Part shown: piece after piece, positions 48,982-58,325 of the stretch
How positions within the stretch are numbered: the first letter of the stretch is position 1
Layout: each line of letters opens with the position of its first letter
NCBI RefSeq assembly: GCF_019104745.1
Contig: NZ_JAHRWL010000001.1
Span: forward strand, 2,188,325-2,252,324
DNA from: Thalassococcus arenae
Lineage (GTDB): Bacteria > Pseudomonadota > Alphaproteobacteria > Rhodobacterales > Rhodobacteraceae
Direction of reading: 5' to 3'
Length of the DNA: 64,000 bases
Program-made: the position numbers and the translations under genes
Notes under the pieces: model-generated
The model's database searches: none
Seen by the model: only the letters and a program-made list of their open reading frames with translations
What the model was told of the DNA's origin: nothing

Positions 48982-50250
48982 ATGAGCAATCAGAACAAAG
49001 GGGCGTCGCGCCGCCAGTTCCTGACCGGGGCCGCCGCGCTTGGCGCGGGCGCTGTCGCAGGGGCAGCCAAGGCGAACACGCCGGATCCGCTGATCACCGA
49101 GGTGCAGGACTGGGCCGCGGGCCTGGGCGACGGTGTGGATGCCACTCCGTACGGCCTGCCCATCGACTACGAATCCGACGTGGTCCGGCGCAATGTCGAA
49201 TGGCTGACCGCCGACACGATCAGTTCGATCAACTTCACGCCGATCCACGCGCTGGATGGCACGATCACGCCGCAGGGCTGCGCGTTTGAGCGCCACCATT
49301 CCGGTGCGATCGACCTGCCCAAGGACGATTACCGTTTGATGATCAACGGTCTGGTGGATACGCCGCTGGTCTTCACCTATGCCGATCTGGAGCGCTTTCC
49401 GCGCGAAAATCATGTCTATTTCTGCGAATGCGCGGCCAATACCGGCATGGAATGGGCCGGTGCGCAGCTGAACGGCGCCCAGTTCACCCACGGCATGATC
49501 CACAACATGGAATATACCGGCGTGCCGCTGCGCACCCTGCTGAACGAGGCCGGGCTTTCGGGCGACATGTCGGGCAAGTGGGTGTTCGTCGAAGGCGCTG
49601 ATGCGTCGTCGAACGGCCGGTCGATCCCGATGGAGAAGGCGCTGGACGACGTGCTGGTGGCCTTCAAGGCCAATGGCGAGGCGCTGCGCAAGGAACACGG
49701 CTATCCCGTGCGTCTGGTCGTGCCGGGCTGGGAAGGCAACATGTGGGTCAAGTGGCTGCGCCGGATCGAGGTCATGGACGGCCCGGTGGAGAGCCGCGAG
49801 GAGACCAGCAAATACACCGACACGCTGGAAGACGGCACCAGCCGCAAATGGACCTGGGTGATGGACGCCAAGTCGGTCATCACCTCGCCCAGCCCGCAAT
49901 CGCCCATCGCCCATGGGCACGGTCCGCTGGTGATCACCGGTCTGGCCTGGTCCGGTCACGGGGCCATCACGCGAGTCGATGTCAGCAAGGATGGCGGCAT
50001 CACCTGGGAGACCGCGCGCCTGGCCAAGCCGGGCGAGAAAATGGCGCTGACGCGGTTCTACCTCGATACCGATTGGAGCGGTGAAGAGATGCTGCTGCAA
50101 TCGCGCGCGATCGACGAAACCGGCTATGTCCAGCCCACCAAGGCGCAATTGCGCGAAGTGCGCGGGCTGAACTCGATCTACCACAACAACTGCATCCAAA
50201 CCTGGCACGTGAAGCCCAATGGGGAGGCGGAAAATGTCGAAGTTTCCTAA
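48982..50250 (+). CDS. soxC: SoxC, molybdenum subunit of sulfane dehydrogenase
   Basis: A 422-residue molybdopterin enzyme of the sulfite-oxidase family with a Tat signal (SRRQFLTGAAALGAGAVAG). The molybdenum cysteine is in VYFCECAANTGMEW; the C-terminal dimerisation domain includes WSGHGAITRVDVSKDGG. With SoxD it oxidises the SoxY-bound sulfane by six electrons, so no sulfur globules are needed. I use ATG 48982 (TGGAGGATGAC upstream). It overlaps soxD by 17 bases. Confidence 0.96.
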   Translation: MSNQNKGASRRQFLTGAAALGAGAVAGAAKANTPDPLITEVQDWAAGLGDGVDATPYGLPIDYESDVVRRNVEWLTADTISSINFTPIHALDGTITPQGCAFERHHSGAIDLPKDDYRLMINGLVDTPLVFTYADLERFPRENHVYFCECAANTGMEWAGAQLNGAQFTHGMIHNMEYTGVPLRTLLNEAGLSGDMSGKWVFVEGADASSNGRSIPMEKALDDVLVAFKANGEALRKEHGYPVRLVVPGWEGNMWVKWLRRIEVMDGPVESREETSKYTDTLEDGTSRKWTWVMDAKSVITSPSPQSPIAHGHGPLVITGLAWSGHGAITRVDVSKDGGITWETARLAKPGEKMALTRFYLDTDWSGEEMLLQSRAIDETGYVQPTKAQLREVRGLNSIYHNNCIQTWHVKPNGEAENVEVS

Positions 50251-51241
50251 GCTTGTCACACTGACTGCCGCCGCGGCGCTGTTGGCCGCCCCTGCGATGG
50301 CCGAGAAATACGGTCTGGGCCGCCCCGCGTTGCCCGAGGAAATCGCCGCCTGGGATCACGACGTCAGTCCAGATGGAACCGGCCTGCCGCCGGGGTCGGG
50401 CTCGGTCGAGGATGGCGAAGTGCTGTTTTCGGACAACTGCGCGGTCTGCCACGGCGAATTCGCCGAAGGCGTCGACAACTGGCCGGAACTTGCGGGCGGT
50501 TTCGACACGCTGGACGATGACGACCCGGTCAAGACCGTGGGCAGCTACTGGCCCTACCTGTCGACTGCCTGGGATTACGTTCACCGCTCGATGCCCTTCG
50601 GCAATGCGCAGTCTCTGTCGGATGACGATGTCTATGCCATCGTCGCCTACATCCTCTATTCCAATGACCTGGTGGATGAGGATTTCGTGTTGTCGAACGA
50701 GAACTTTCTCGAGGTCGAGATGCCCAACGCGGATGGTTTCATCATCGACGACCGTGAAACCACGGAATACGTGAATTGGCGGGCCGAGCCCTGCATGACC
50801 GGATGCAAGGACAGCGTCGAGATCACCATGCGCGCGACGGTGCTCGATGTGACGCCGGATGTGGAAGGCGACGAGGAAGCGGCGATGGAGCCGGCCGAAG
50901 AACCCGTCGTCGTGGCAGCCGTCATCGACGAAGCGCTTGCGGCCGAGGGCGAGGCCGTCTTCAAGAAATGCAAGTCCTGCCACCAGGTCGGCGACGGCGC
51001 CAAGAACAAGACCGGCCCGCATCTGAACGGTGTCATGGGCCGCGCCATCGGCGGCGTCGAGGGCTTCAAGTATTCCAAGGTCATGGGCGAGGCGGGCGGC
51101 GTCTGGGACGATGCGACGCTGGCCGCGTTCTTGGCCAAGCCGCGCGAGGCGATGAAGGGCACCAAGATGTCCTTTGCGGGCTTGCGCAGCGACGAAGAAA
51201 TTGCTGCTGTAACGGAATACCTCAAGACCTTCACGGAGTGA
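50234..51241 (+). CDS. soxD: SoxD, diheme cytochrome subunit of sulfane dehydrogenase
   Basis: A 335-residue exported protein with two cytochrome c modules: CAVCH at 69-73 and CKSCH at 246-250. An acidic, proline-rich linker (DEEAAMEPAEEP) joins them. It receives electrons from SoxC. GGGGAGGCGGAAA precedes ATG 50234, inside the end of soxC. Confidence 0.95.
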   Translation: MSKFPKLVTLTAAAALLAAPAMAEKYGLGRPALPEEIAAWDHDVSPDGTGLPPGSGSVEDGEVLFSDNCAVCHGEFAEGVDNWPELAGGFDTLDDDDPVKTVGSYWPYLSTAWDYVHRSMPFGNAQSLSDDDVYAIVAYILYSNDLVDEDFVLSNENFLEVEMPNADGFIIDDRETTEYVNWRAEPCMTGCKDSVEITMRATVLDVTPDVEGDEEAAMEPAEEPVVVAAVIDEALAAEGEAVFKKCKSCHQVGDGAKNKTGPHLNGVMGRAIGGVEGFKYSKVMGEAGGVWDDATLAAFLAKPREAMKGTKMSFAGLRSDEEIAAVTEYLKTFTE

Positions 51242-51246
51242 ACCTG

Positions 51247-51960
51247 GTGAAACGGTGGGTGGCATCGGCCCTTGTTGCGCTGTCCCTTTGCGGGGCGGCG
51301 CGCGCCGATGAGACAGCTGTGCCGATCGGTGATGCGGAACGTGGCGCCGAGCTTTTCCAGAAATGCAGCTCCTGCCACCAGGTCGGACCGGGCGCGGCCA
51401 ACCGCGTCGGCCCGCACCTGAACGAAATCTTCGGTCGCCGCGCTGGCAGCATCGACGGTTTTCCCTATTCGAAGGCGATGCTGCGCGCCTATGGCGATGG
51501 CCTGGTCTGGGACCTGAGGCGTCTCGACGCTTACCTGGAAAACCCGCGCACGCTGGTGACCGGAACCCGGATGTCGTTTCGCGGCCTACCCGAGAAAAAG
51601 GACCGCGACGATGTTCTGGCCTATCTGCGCGGCTATTCCGCCAGCCCGCAGAACATCCCCGAATCCGCCCCGACCGCACGCAAGCTCGAGGTCGACCTGC
51701 CGCCCGAGGTTTTGGCCATCGCGGGTGACGTGGCCTATGGCGAATACCTGTCGTCGGAATGCCTGACCTGCCACAAGAAAGACGGCGCCGACGAAGGAAT
51801 CCCGTCGATCACGCTTTGGCCGCAAGAGGATTTCGTGGTGGCCATGCACGCCTACAAGCGCAAGATCAGACCGCACCCGGTCATGCAGATGATGGCGGGG
51901 CGATTGAACGACGAAGAGATCGCCGCCTTGGCGGCATTTTTTGCTACGTTGAACGAATAA
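51247..51960 (+). CDS. soxE: SoxE, diheme cytochrome c
   Basis: A 237-residue exported diheme cytochrome with motifs CSSCH (41-45) and CLTCH (173-177). I choose GTG 51247 (MVKRWVASALVALSLCGAARA, a clear signal peptide), five bases after the soxD stop; no ATG fits. SoxE and SoxF together form a flavocytochrome c related to sulfide dehydrogenase. Confidence 0.92.
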   Translation: MKRWVASALVALSLCGAARADETAVPIGDAERGAELFQKCSSCHQVGPGAANRVGPHLNEIFGRRAGSIDGFPYSKAMLRAYGDGLVWDLRRLDAYLENPRTLVTGTRMSFRGLPEKKDRDDVLAYLRGYSASPQNIPESAPTARKLEVDLPPEVLAIAGDVAYGEYLSSECLTCHKKDGADEGIPSITLWPQEDFVVAMHAYKRKIRPHPVMQMMAGRLNDEEIAALAAFFATLNE

Positions 51961-52021
51961 CAAGCCGCCGGTTCCGAATCCTGCGCCGGCGATCGATTAA
52001 GGGTACAGGGAGGAGACCCAA

Positions 52022-53284
52022 ATGACCTTGAACAGAAGACGCTTTCTGGGAACGACAGTCGCAGCGGCCGGGGTGCTTTCCGCACCGATGGTGATGGGCC
52101 AGGCCCGTCCGCGGGTGGTGGTGATCGGCGGCGGAGCCGGCGGCGCGACCGCGGCTCGGTATGTCGCCAAGGACAGCCAGGGCGCGATCGACGTGACCCT
52201 GATCGAGCCGACCCGGCGCTACTACACGTGCTTTTTCTCGAACCTCTATCTAGGCGGCTTCCGCGAGATGGAGAGCCTGGGCCATTCCTATGCGACGCTG
52301 GCCGCCGAATACGGCATCAATGTCGTGCATGACTGGGCCACGGGCGTCGATCGGGATGCAAAGACGGTGGCCCTGGCCGGTGGCGCAGCGGTTCCCTATG
52401 ACCGGCTCATCATGAGCCCCGGCATCGATTTCGTCGACGGCAGCGTGCCCGGCTGGGACCTGTCGGCGCAAGGCGTGATGCCGCACGCCTACAAGGCCGG
52501 CACCCAGACGGAGCTACTCAAGCGCCAGATCATGGCGATGCCCGAAGGCGGCACCTTTGTCATGATCGCTCCGCCCAACCCCTATCGTTGCCCGCCGGGA
52601 CCGTACGAACGCATCTCGATGGTTGCTCACCTGCTCAAGGCGAACAATCCCACGGCCAAGATCATCATTGCGGATCCGAAGGAGAAATACTCCAAGCAAG
52701 CGCTGTTCGAGGAAGGCTGGAACAAGCATTACGGCGGCATGATCGAAAGGCTCGGGCCGGATTTCGGCGGCGGCAATGTCAGCGTGAATCCGGCCACGAT
52801 GGAGGTCGATATCGATGGCGAGGTCATCAAGGCCGACGTGGTCAACGTGATCCCCGGTCAGAAGGCCGGGGCGATCTGCGCCGCGGCGGGTCTGACCGAG
52901 GGCAACTGGGCGCCCGTCGACGGCCATTCCATGGTCAGCCGGATGGACGAAAACGTGTACATCCTCGGCGACGCGACCGACCAGGGCGACATGCCCAAAT
53001 CGGGCTTCTCGGCCAACAGCCAGGCCAAGGTGGCGGCGATGGCGGTGCGCGGTGCGCTGACCGGCAGCCGGGTGTTCCCGGCGAAGTATTCGAACACCTG
53101 CTGGTCGCTGATCGCCACCGATGACGGCGTCAAGGTCGGCGCGGCCTATGAGCCGACCGATGAAAAGATCGCCAGCGTGTCGAGCTTCGTCAGCCAGACC
53201 GGCGAAGATGCCGCGATGCGCAAGACGACCTTCGAGGAAAGCATCGGCTGGTATTCCGGCATCACGTCCGACATGTTCGGCTGA
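52022..53284 (+). CDS. soxF: SoxF, FAD-binding flavocytochrome c sulfide dehydrogenase subunit
   Basis: A 420-residue flavoprotein with a Tat signal (NRRRFLGTTVAAAGVLSAP). FAD-binding VVVIGGGAGGATAARYV, redox cysteine region RRYYTCFFSN and the second cysteine in YRCPPGPYER match FccB/SoxF; VYILGDATDQGDMPKSGFSA closes the fold. GGGAGGAGACCC precedes the ATG. It is the last sox gene; soxG and soxH are not present here. Confidence 0.95.
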   Translation: MTLNRRRFLGTTVAAAGVLSAPMVMGQARPRVVVIGGGAGGATAARYVAKDSQGAIDVTLIEPTRRYYTCFFSNLYLGGFREMESLGHSYATLAAEYGINVVHDWATGVDRDAKTVALAGGAAVPYDRLIMSPGIDFVDGSVPGWDLSAQGVMPHAYKAGTQTELLKRQIMAMPEGGTFVMIAPPNPYRCPPGPYERISMVAHLLKANNPTAKIIIADPKEKYSKQALFEEGWNKHYGGMIERLGPDFGGGNVSVNPATMEVDIDGEVIKADVVNVIPGQKAGAICAAAGLTEGNWAPVDGHSMVSRMDENVYILGDATDQGDMPKSGFSANSQAKVAAMAVRGALTGSRVFPAKYSNTCWSLIATDDGVKVGAAYEPTDEKIASVSSFVSQTGEDAAMRKTTFEESIGWYSGITSDMFG

Positions 53285-53305
53285 TCGGTACCGGATGCAT
53301 AATGG

Positions 53306-53334
53306 GGGCACGCCGCAACGGCGTGCCCTTTTTC
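53306..53334 (+). terminator. Intrinsic terminator closing the sox cluster
   Basis: GGGCACGCCG-CAA-CGGCGTGCCC is a perfect 10-bp stem with a 3-base loop followed by TTTTTC. It lies 21 bases after soxF and abuts the convergent photolyase-like stop. Confidence 0.88.
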
Positions 53335-54544
53335 ATGCCGCGCGCAAGCCGTGCAAGGTGCCCAGCAAATGCGGGATACGTTCGCGGAACTTGAAGAAAC
53401 CGTGCGTGGCGGAAGGCCAGGCATTGGCGTCGAAAGGGCGCAGCGGCTGAACGACGGGCATGCCGTCGACGGCGCGCAACGCTTCGGCCACCGGCCCGAT
53501 CGGGGCGTAGCTCGTGACGATCTGTTCGGCACCCAGAGACCGCGCCCAACCGGTCATCGCGGCGGGATCGGACAGCGCCTTGACCGGGCCCAGCTTGTTC
53601 GACCAGCGCGCGCAGACATCGTCCATCGCTGCCGATTTGAACGCCGCGACATGCGGTGCGGGCTCCAGCGGCGAAAGCCGTGCCGAAACGTCAAGCCGCG
53701 CGGTACCGAGCGGATTGAGACCGAGGTCGAACAACCAGCCGGGGGCTAGATCGTCTTCGTGCAGCAGCAACACCGTCGGGCGGGTCGGATCGAAACGATC
53801 GCCGGTCGGGGGTGCCATCCGTGCCGGGTTGTCGGGCCCATCCACCGGCGGCGCTTCGCTGGCCAGCTCGCCGGCTGCGGGCGAGAAACGGCCGTCAGTG
53901 TATTTCGCGATGTTGGACGGCCGTGCCAGATAGGTCTTGCCGCGGGTGTGTAAACCACCGACCCAACGCCAGCTGAGCGTGTTGGACGCCGGATCGCCAT
54001 CCAGCAGATGACGCAGGAAGAAATCCGCGCCCAACTCCCAGGGCAGGCGCAGCGTGAAGATCCAGATCGAAGCGAACCACATCCGCGCGTGGTTGTGCAG
54101 ATAACCGGTTTCCACCAATTCGCGCGCCCAGGCGTCGAAGCATTCGATCCCGGTCTCGCCCTTGCAGGCAGCTTCCCACCGGTGCCGCAGACCCGATTGC
54201 GTGGCGATGTCATCCATCAGCCGCAGCGTGGCTTTGCGGTAGCTGTCCCAAACGCCCGGCCGCATTTCCAGCCAGCCCTTGAAATAGGTGCGCCAGAACA
54301 CTTCCTGGATGAATTTGTCGGCGCTATTGCGCGAGTGCCGGCCGAGAACTGCCTGCAATACCTCGTCTTCGGTGATCAGCCTGTGGCGGACATACGGAGA
54401 CAGGGTGGATACATGTCGATGCCGGCCCGGCCCGAGATCGTGATTGCGCAGCGCGGCGTAGTCCTTGCCCGCATGCGGAACAAACGAGCGAAGCCTGTTC
54501 AGCGCTTCTGTCCGTGTCGGCGGAAAACTGTCTATCGCGGGCAT
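53333..54544 (-). CDS. Photolyase/cryptochrome-like FAD-binding protein with reversed domain order
   Basis: A 403-residue protein. Residues ~8-220 match the C-terminal FAD domain of class I photolyases: FIQEVFWRTYFKGWLEMRP, ETGYLHNHARMWFASIW, LLDGDPASNTLSWRWVGG. The usual N-terminal antenna domain is missing. Instead, residues ~255-400 form an alpha/beta-like region after the FAD domain (RPTVLLLHEDDLAP, SLGAEQIVTSYAPIGPVAEA, FFKFRERIP) that resembles a permuted or degenerate antenna domain. The segment after the FAD pocket reads HTRGKTYLARPSNIAKYTDG in place of the usual DAAPYFRIFNP, so substrate use may differ. It could repair DNA or sense blue light. Confidence 0.82.
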   Translation of the reverse strand: MPAIDSFPPTRTEALNRLRSFVPHAGKDYAALRNHDLGPGRHRHVSTLSPYVRHRLITEDEVLQAVLGRHSRNSADKFIQEVFWRTYFKGWLEMRPGVWDSYRKATLRLMDDIATQSGLRHRWEAACKGETGIECFDAWARELVETGYLHNHARMWFASIWIFTLRLPWELGADFFLRHLLDGDPASNTLSWRWVGGLHTRGKTYLARPSNIAKYTDGRFSPAAGELASEAPPVDGPDNPARMAPPTGDRFDPTRPTVLLLHEDDLAPGWLFDLGLNPLGTARLDVSARLSPLEPAPHVAAFKSAAMDDVCARWSNKLGPVKALSDPAAMTGWARSLGAEQIVTSYAPIGPVAEALRAVDGMPVVQPLRPFDANAWPSATHGFFKFRERIPHLLGTLHGLRAA

Positions 54545-54699
54545 GGCATCTCTCCCTTGGCCACTGACCTAAGTACCGGCCGGCAAAAGGCAAGCTGTGC
54601 CGAAACGCCCGGTTGCCCTTGCAGCCCCCCAGTGCCGACACTAAGACTCCGGTAACCCCTTTGAGGTTAGGCATTCGCAAAACAGGCAGGCAGGTTCCG

Positions 54700-55329
54700 A
54701 TGAAAGATCCCCTTGACGTATACATGAACACGCTGGTGCCCATGGTGGTCGAACAGACCAGCCGCGGCGAACGCGCCTACGACATCTTCTCGCGCCTGCT
54801 GAAGGAACGCATCGTTTTCCTGAACGGCCCGGTGCATGACGGCATGTCGTCTCTGGTGGTGGCGCAGCTTCTGCACCTCGAGGCGGAAAATCCGTCCAAG
54901 GAAATCAGCATGTATATCAACAGCCCCGGCGGTGTCGTCACCTCGGGCCTGTCGATCTACGACACGATGCAGTACATCAAGCCCAAGGTTTCGACATTGG
55001 TGATCGGACAGGCCGCGTCGATGGGATCGTTGCTGCTGACCGCCGGCGCGCAGGGCATGCGGTTTTCGCTGCCCAACAGCCGCATCATGGTGCACCAGCC
55101 GTCGGGCGGCTACCAGGGCCAGGCGACCGATATCATGATCCACGCCGAAGAGACGCTGAAACTCAAGCGCCGGTTGAACGAGATCTACGTGCATCACACC
55201 GGTCAGGCGCTGGACAAGGTCGAGGCGGCGCTGGAACGCGACAATTTCATGGATGCCGAACAAGCCAAGGAATGGGGCCTGATCGACGAGATCGTGACCA
55301 ACCGCGCCAAGGAAGACGACGCTTCCTGA
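54700..55329 (+). CDS. clpP: ATP-dependent Clp protease proteolytic subunit ClpP
   Basis: A 209-residue serine peptidase. The catalytic triad is visible as S107 (GQAASMGS), H132 (MVHQPSGG) and D181 (ERDNFMD). There is no long propeptide. It partners ClpX, encoded 139 bases downstream. The upstream region has a CCCTTGCAG element that could be a heat-shock (RpoH) -35 box, but no convincing -10 partner. Confidence 0.97.
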   Translation: MKDPLDVYMNTLVPMVVEQTSRGERAYDIFSRLLKERIVFLNGPVHDGMSSLVVAQLLHLEAENPSKEISMYINSPGGVVTSGLSIYDTMQYIKPKVSTLVIGQAASMGSLLLTAGAQGMRFSLPNSRIMVHQPSGGYQGQATDIMIHAEETLKLKRRLNEIYVHHTGQALDKVEAALERDNFMDAEQAKEWGLIDEIVTNRAKEDDAS

Positions 55330-55468
55330 GCCCCCGGACGGCCACCATTTTTTGCATTGTAGAGCCGGGGGGGCTGGCCTAAGCTTGCCCGGACGGACGG
55401 AAAGGGCGGCTGGTCGTCAGGTCGCGGCGCGGTAACGATGGGTCATACGGGCCCGGGAAAGGTGCAGA

Positions 55469-56734
55469 ATGGCTACGAATTCTGGCGGAGACAGCAAGAA
55501 CACCCTCTATTGCAGCTTCTGCGGCAAGAGCCAGCACGAAGTGCGCAAGCTGATCGCCGGACCGACCGTGTTCATCTGCGACGAATGCGTCGAATTGTGC
55601 ATGGACATCATCCGCGAGGAAACCAAGGGCGCCGGCCTGAAATCGTCCGAAGGTGTGCCGACCCCGCGCGAGATCTGCGACGTTCTTGACGACTATGTCA
55701 TCGGCCAGGCCAAGGCCAAGCGGGTGCTCTCGGTCGCCGTGCATAACCACTACAAGCGCCTCAACCATGCGCAGAAATCCTCGGACATCGAGCTGTCGAA
55801 GTCGAACATCCTGCTGATCGGCCCAACCGGCTGCGGCAAGACGCTGCTGGCGCAGACTTTGGCGCGGATCCTGGATGTGCCGTTCACGATGGCGGACGCA
55901 ACGACGCTGACCGAGGCGGGCTATGTCGGCGAGGATGTCGAGAACATCATCCTCAAGCTGCTGCAATCGTCGGAGTATAACGTCGAACGTGCTCAGCGTG
56001 GCATCGTCTATATCGACGAGGTCGACAAGATCACCCGCAAGTCGGAAAACCCCTCGATCACCCGCGACGTGTCGGGCGAGGGCGTTCAACAGGCGCTGCT
56101 GAAGCTGATGGAAGGCACCGTGGCCTCGGTGCCGCCGCAGGGCGGCCGCAAGCATCCGCAACAGGAATTCCTGCAGGTGGACACCACCAACATCCTGTTC
56201 ATCTGCGGCGGCGCGTTCGCCGGATTGGACAAGATCATCAGCCAGCGCGGCAAGGGATCGGCCATGGGTTTCGGTGCCGACGTCCGCGATGTGGATGCAC
56301 GCAATGTCGGCGAGGTATTCAAGGATCTCGAGCCCGAGGACCTGCTGAAATTCGGTCTGATCCCGGAATTCGTCGGCCGCCTTCCGGTCATCGCCACGCT
56401 CGAGGACCTGGATGAAGACGCGCTGATCACGATCCTGACCCAGCCCAAGAACGCACTCGTCAAGCAATACCAGCGCCTGTTCGAGATGGAGGATGTCGAG
56501 CTTTCGTTCACCGAGGACGCATTGAGCGCCATCGCGAAAAAGGCGATCGCCCGCAAGACCGGCGCGCGCGGCCTGCGCTCGATCCTCGAAGGCATTCTGC
56601 TCGACACCATGTTCGAACTGCCGGGCATGGAGAACGTGACCGAGATCGTGGTCAACGAAGAGGCGGTCAATTCCGACGCCAAGCCGTTGATGATCTACGC
56701 CGATCAGAAAAAGGAACCCGCCAGCGCGGGATGA
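55469..56734 (+). CDS. clpX: ATP-dependent Clp protease ATP-binding subunit ClpX
   Basis: A 421-residue AAA+ unfoldase that feeds substrates to ClpP. The N-terminal zinc domain has C15, C18, C37 and C40 (YCSFCGK and ICDECVE). Walker A is GPTGCGKT (118-125); Walker B is [11 protein letters not shown]; the substrate pore loop and ClpP-docking IGF-type loop region follow. GGGAAAGGTGCAG precedes the ATG. Confidence 0.98.
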   Translation: MATNSGGDSKNTLYCSFCGKSQHEVRKLIAGPTVFICDECVELCMDIIREETKGAGLKSSEGVPTPREICDVLDDYVIGQAKAKRVLSVAVHNHYKRLNHAQKSSDIELSKSNILLIGPTGCGKTLLAQTLARILDVPFTMADATTLTEAGYVGEDVENIILKLLQSSEYNVERAQRGIVYIDEVDKITRKSENPSITRDVSGEGVQQALLKLMEGTVASVPPQGGRKHPQQEFLQVDTTNILFICGGAFAGLDKIISQRGKGSAMGFGADVRDVDARNVGEVFKDLEPEDLLKFGLIPEFVGRLPVIATLEDLDEDALITILTQPKNALVKQYQRLFEMEDVELSFTEDALSAIAKKAIARKTGARGLRSILEGILLDTMFELPGMENVTEIVVNEEAVNSDAKPLMIYADQKKEPASAG

Positions 56735-56757
56735 ACCGGGCTGCTGATCACCGGTAG

Positions 56758-56783
56758 GGCGGGGATTTCCCCGCCTTTCTTTT
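56758..56783 (+). terminator. Intrinsic terminator after clpX
   Basis: GGCGGGGA-TT-TCCCCGCC is an 8-bp stem followed by TTTCTTTTC. It lies 23 bases after clpX and 15 bases before the next ATG, so the RidA gene needs its own start or read-through. Confidence 0.8.
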
Positions 56784-56797
56784 CGGAGACTTGCGAC

Positions 56798-57163
56798 ATG
56801 ATCCGGCGCATTTCATCGGCCCAGCCATTCGAAAAGCAGGCCGGCTATTGCCGCGCCGTCGTGGCCGGCGGTTTCGTGCATGTGGCGGGAACGGTCGGGC
56901 AGGGCGACACCGTCGTCGAACAATGCCGTTCGGCGCTCGGCATCATTCAGACGGCGCTTGCCGAGGCAGGCGCCAGCTTTGCCGATGCGGTGCGCGTGAC
57001 CTATTACCTGCCGGACCGGGCCGAGTTCGCGGCCTGCATGCCGATCCTTGCCGAAACCTTCGGAGCCGATCCGCCAGCCGCAACGATGCTGGAATGCGGG
57101 CTGATCGAAGAAAAATACCGGATCGAGATCGAGTTGACCGCGCTGCTACCGACCGGCGGCTGA
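56798..57163 (+). CDS. RidA family protein
   Basis: A 121-residue RidA-family protein: FEKQAGYCRAVVAGGFVHVAG at the start, EAGASFADAVRVTYYLPDRAEF in the middle and KYRIEIELTALLP at the end. It is a different subgroup from the one at 5450. Its 3' end overlaps the convergent glycosyltransferase stop by 18 bases. The substrate is unknown. Confidence 0.87.
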   Translation: MIRRISSAQPFEKQAGYCRAVVAGGFVHVAGTVGQGDTVVEQCRSALGIIQTALAEAGASFADAVRVTYYLPDRAEFAACMPILAETFGADPPAATMLECGLIEEKYRIEIELTALLPTGG

Positions 57164-58312
57164 ACGTTTCCGCACCGCTGGTTTCTGCATTGGTTCGACG
57201 AGGACCGCGCGGCCAAGATCTTCGCGCTGGCCCAGCGTCTCGGCAAGTTCCAGCTGTGCATCGAAGGGCTCCATCGACACCCAGGGCCGGTCCATCCCGA
57301 CGAAGCCGCCGGCATGCAGGATCTGTTGCAGCTGGACGAAATCCAGCTCGCCACGGGCAAATTTCTTGCGCACCTGGTTTTCCGGCATCCATTCCCGCAG
57401 GATCGCTTCGGCCATGGTTGGCGTCTGTCCGGTGAAGGACGCCACGTGCTTTTCGATCAAACCGGTCGCTCCGGACCGTCGCCGTATCACCACGGCCAGG
57501 TTCTGACCGGGCCGTGCGACCATCGCGAAAAGATGCAAAGCCGAGCCTTCGGTGGCGATCACCTGCCGCGCCGCCTTGTAGCGCGCGATCTGGGTCGTGA
57601 TGTCATGGGCCTGGGGATGAAAGATCTCGTAGCCTTCGCGTTCGAGATAGCTTTCCAGCCGCGTCTCACCCACCACGGTGCCGCGGGTAGGCCCCAGCTT
57701 GCTGCGGCTGATATACAGCCGCTCGGGGCCGTCCGGCGCAACGTCTTGCCCGAAACGTCGCTGCACGTAATCGCGGAAATACCGCGTACCCGAGGCGATG
57801 TCGCCCAATCCGAAACCCTGTCCCGGCACGATCAGCCGTTCGACTTGCGTCGGTCGCGCGGCCTGGTGGATCTGCGCGCCGTCCAGACCGAAATGCCGGA
57901 ACAGATCGGTCTGGTAACCGGTCATGCCTTCGGCGTTGTTTGGACGCTTGGGAATGAAAAGCACGCCGTCGACCGGGTTCTTGACATGGTCAAGCGCCCA
58001 GAGACGGCCCAGGCTCTCGGTGATGAAATGACCGAAATGGCGCCACAACACGCCCCCCCACAGCCAGGTGCCGGGCAGCTTTTCCGTGTTGTCCGGCATG
58101 TCGGGCTGCACCGTCAGGGCGCGCGCATTCCGCCATAGCGCACCGGACGGGCAATAGGCGCCGTTCGACCACAACACGCCGGCCTTCTGCACGAAGCCAT
58201 TTTCCGATGGTGGTACGACGATGGCATTGCCCAGCCCGCCCAGGCTGTGCGACCAGCCCCGTTTCGGGTTGGGTGGCCGGATCGCCGGGGGCAGGGCAGG
58301 ATGGCTGGTCAC
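57146..58312 (-). CDS. Glycosyltransferase family 61 (DUF563) protein
   Basis: A 388-residue GT61 protein. Key segments are GGVLWRHFGHFITESLGRLWAL, RLYISRSKLGPTRG and RQVIATEGSALHLFAM, which are the usual GT61 landmarks. The C-terminal ~60 residues look like an added tail. I place the start at GTG 58312, 14 bases after the FkbM stop, because longer frames would run deep into that gene. It probably decorates a surface glycan; the acceptor is unknown. Confidence 0.87.
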   Translation of the reverse strand: MTSHPALPPAIRPPNPKRGWSHSLGGLGNAIVVPPSENGFVQKAGVLWSNGAYCPSGALWRNARALTVQPDMPDNTEKLPGTWLWGGVLWRHFGHFITESLGRLWALDHVKNPVDGVLFIPKRPNNAEGMTGYQTDLFRHFGLDGAQIHQAARPTQVERLIVPGQGFGLGDIASGTRYFRDYVQRRFGQDVAPDGPERLYISRSKLGPTRGTVVGETRLESYLEREGYEIFHPQAHDITTQIARYKAARQVIATEGSALHLFAMVARPGQNLAVVIRRRSGATGLIEKHVASFTGQTPTMAEAILREWMPENQVRKKFARGELDFVQLQQILHAGGFVGMDRPWVSMEPFDAQLELAETLGQREDLGRAVLVEPMQKPAVRKRSAAGR

Positions 58313-58325
58313 CGCGCGCCCCGGC

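Noticed and set aside
54605..54660. RpoH heat-shock promoter upstream of clpP
   Set aside because: A CCCTTGCAG -35-like element is present, but no acceptable -10 element at the right spacing, so I did not annotate it.
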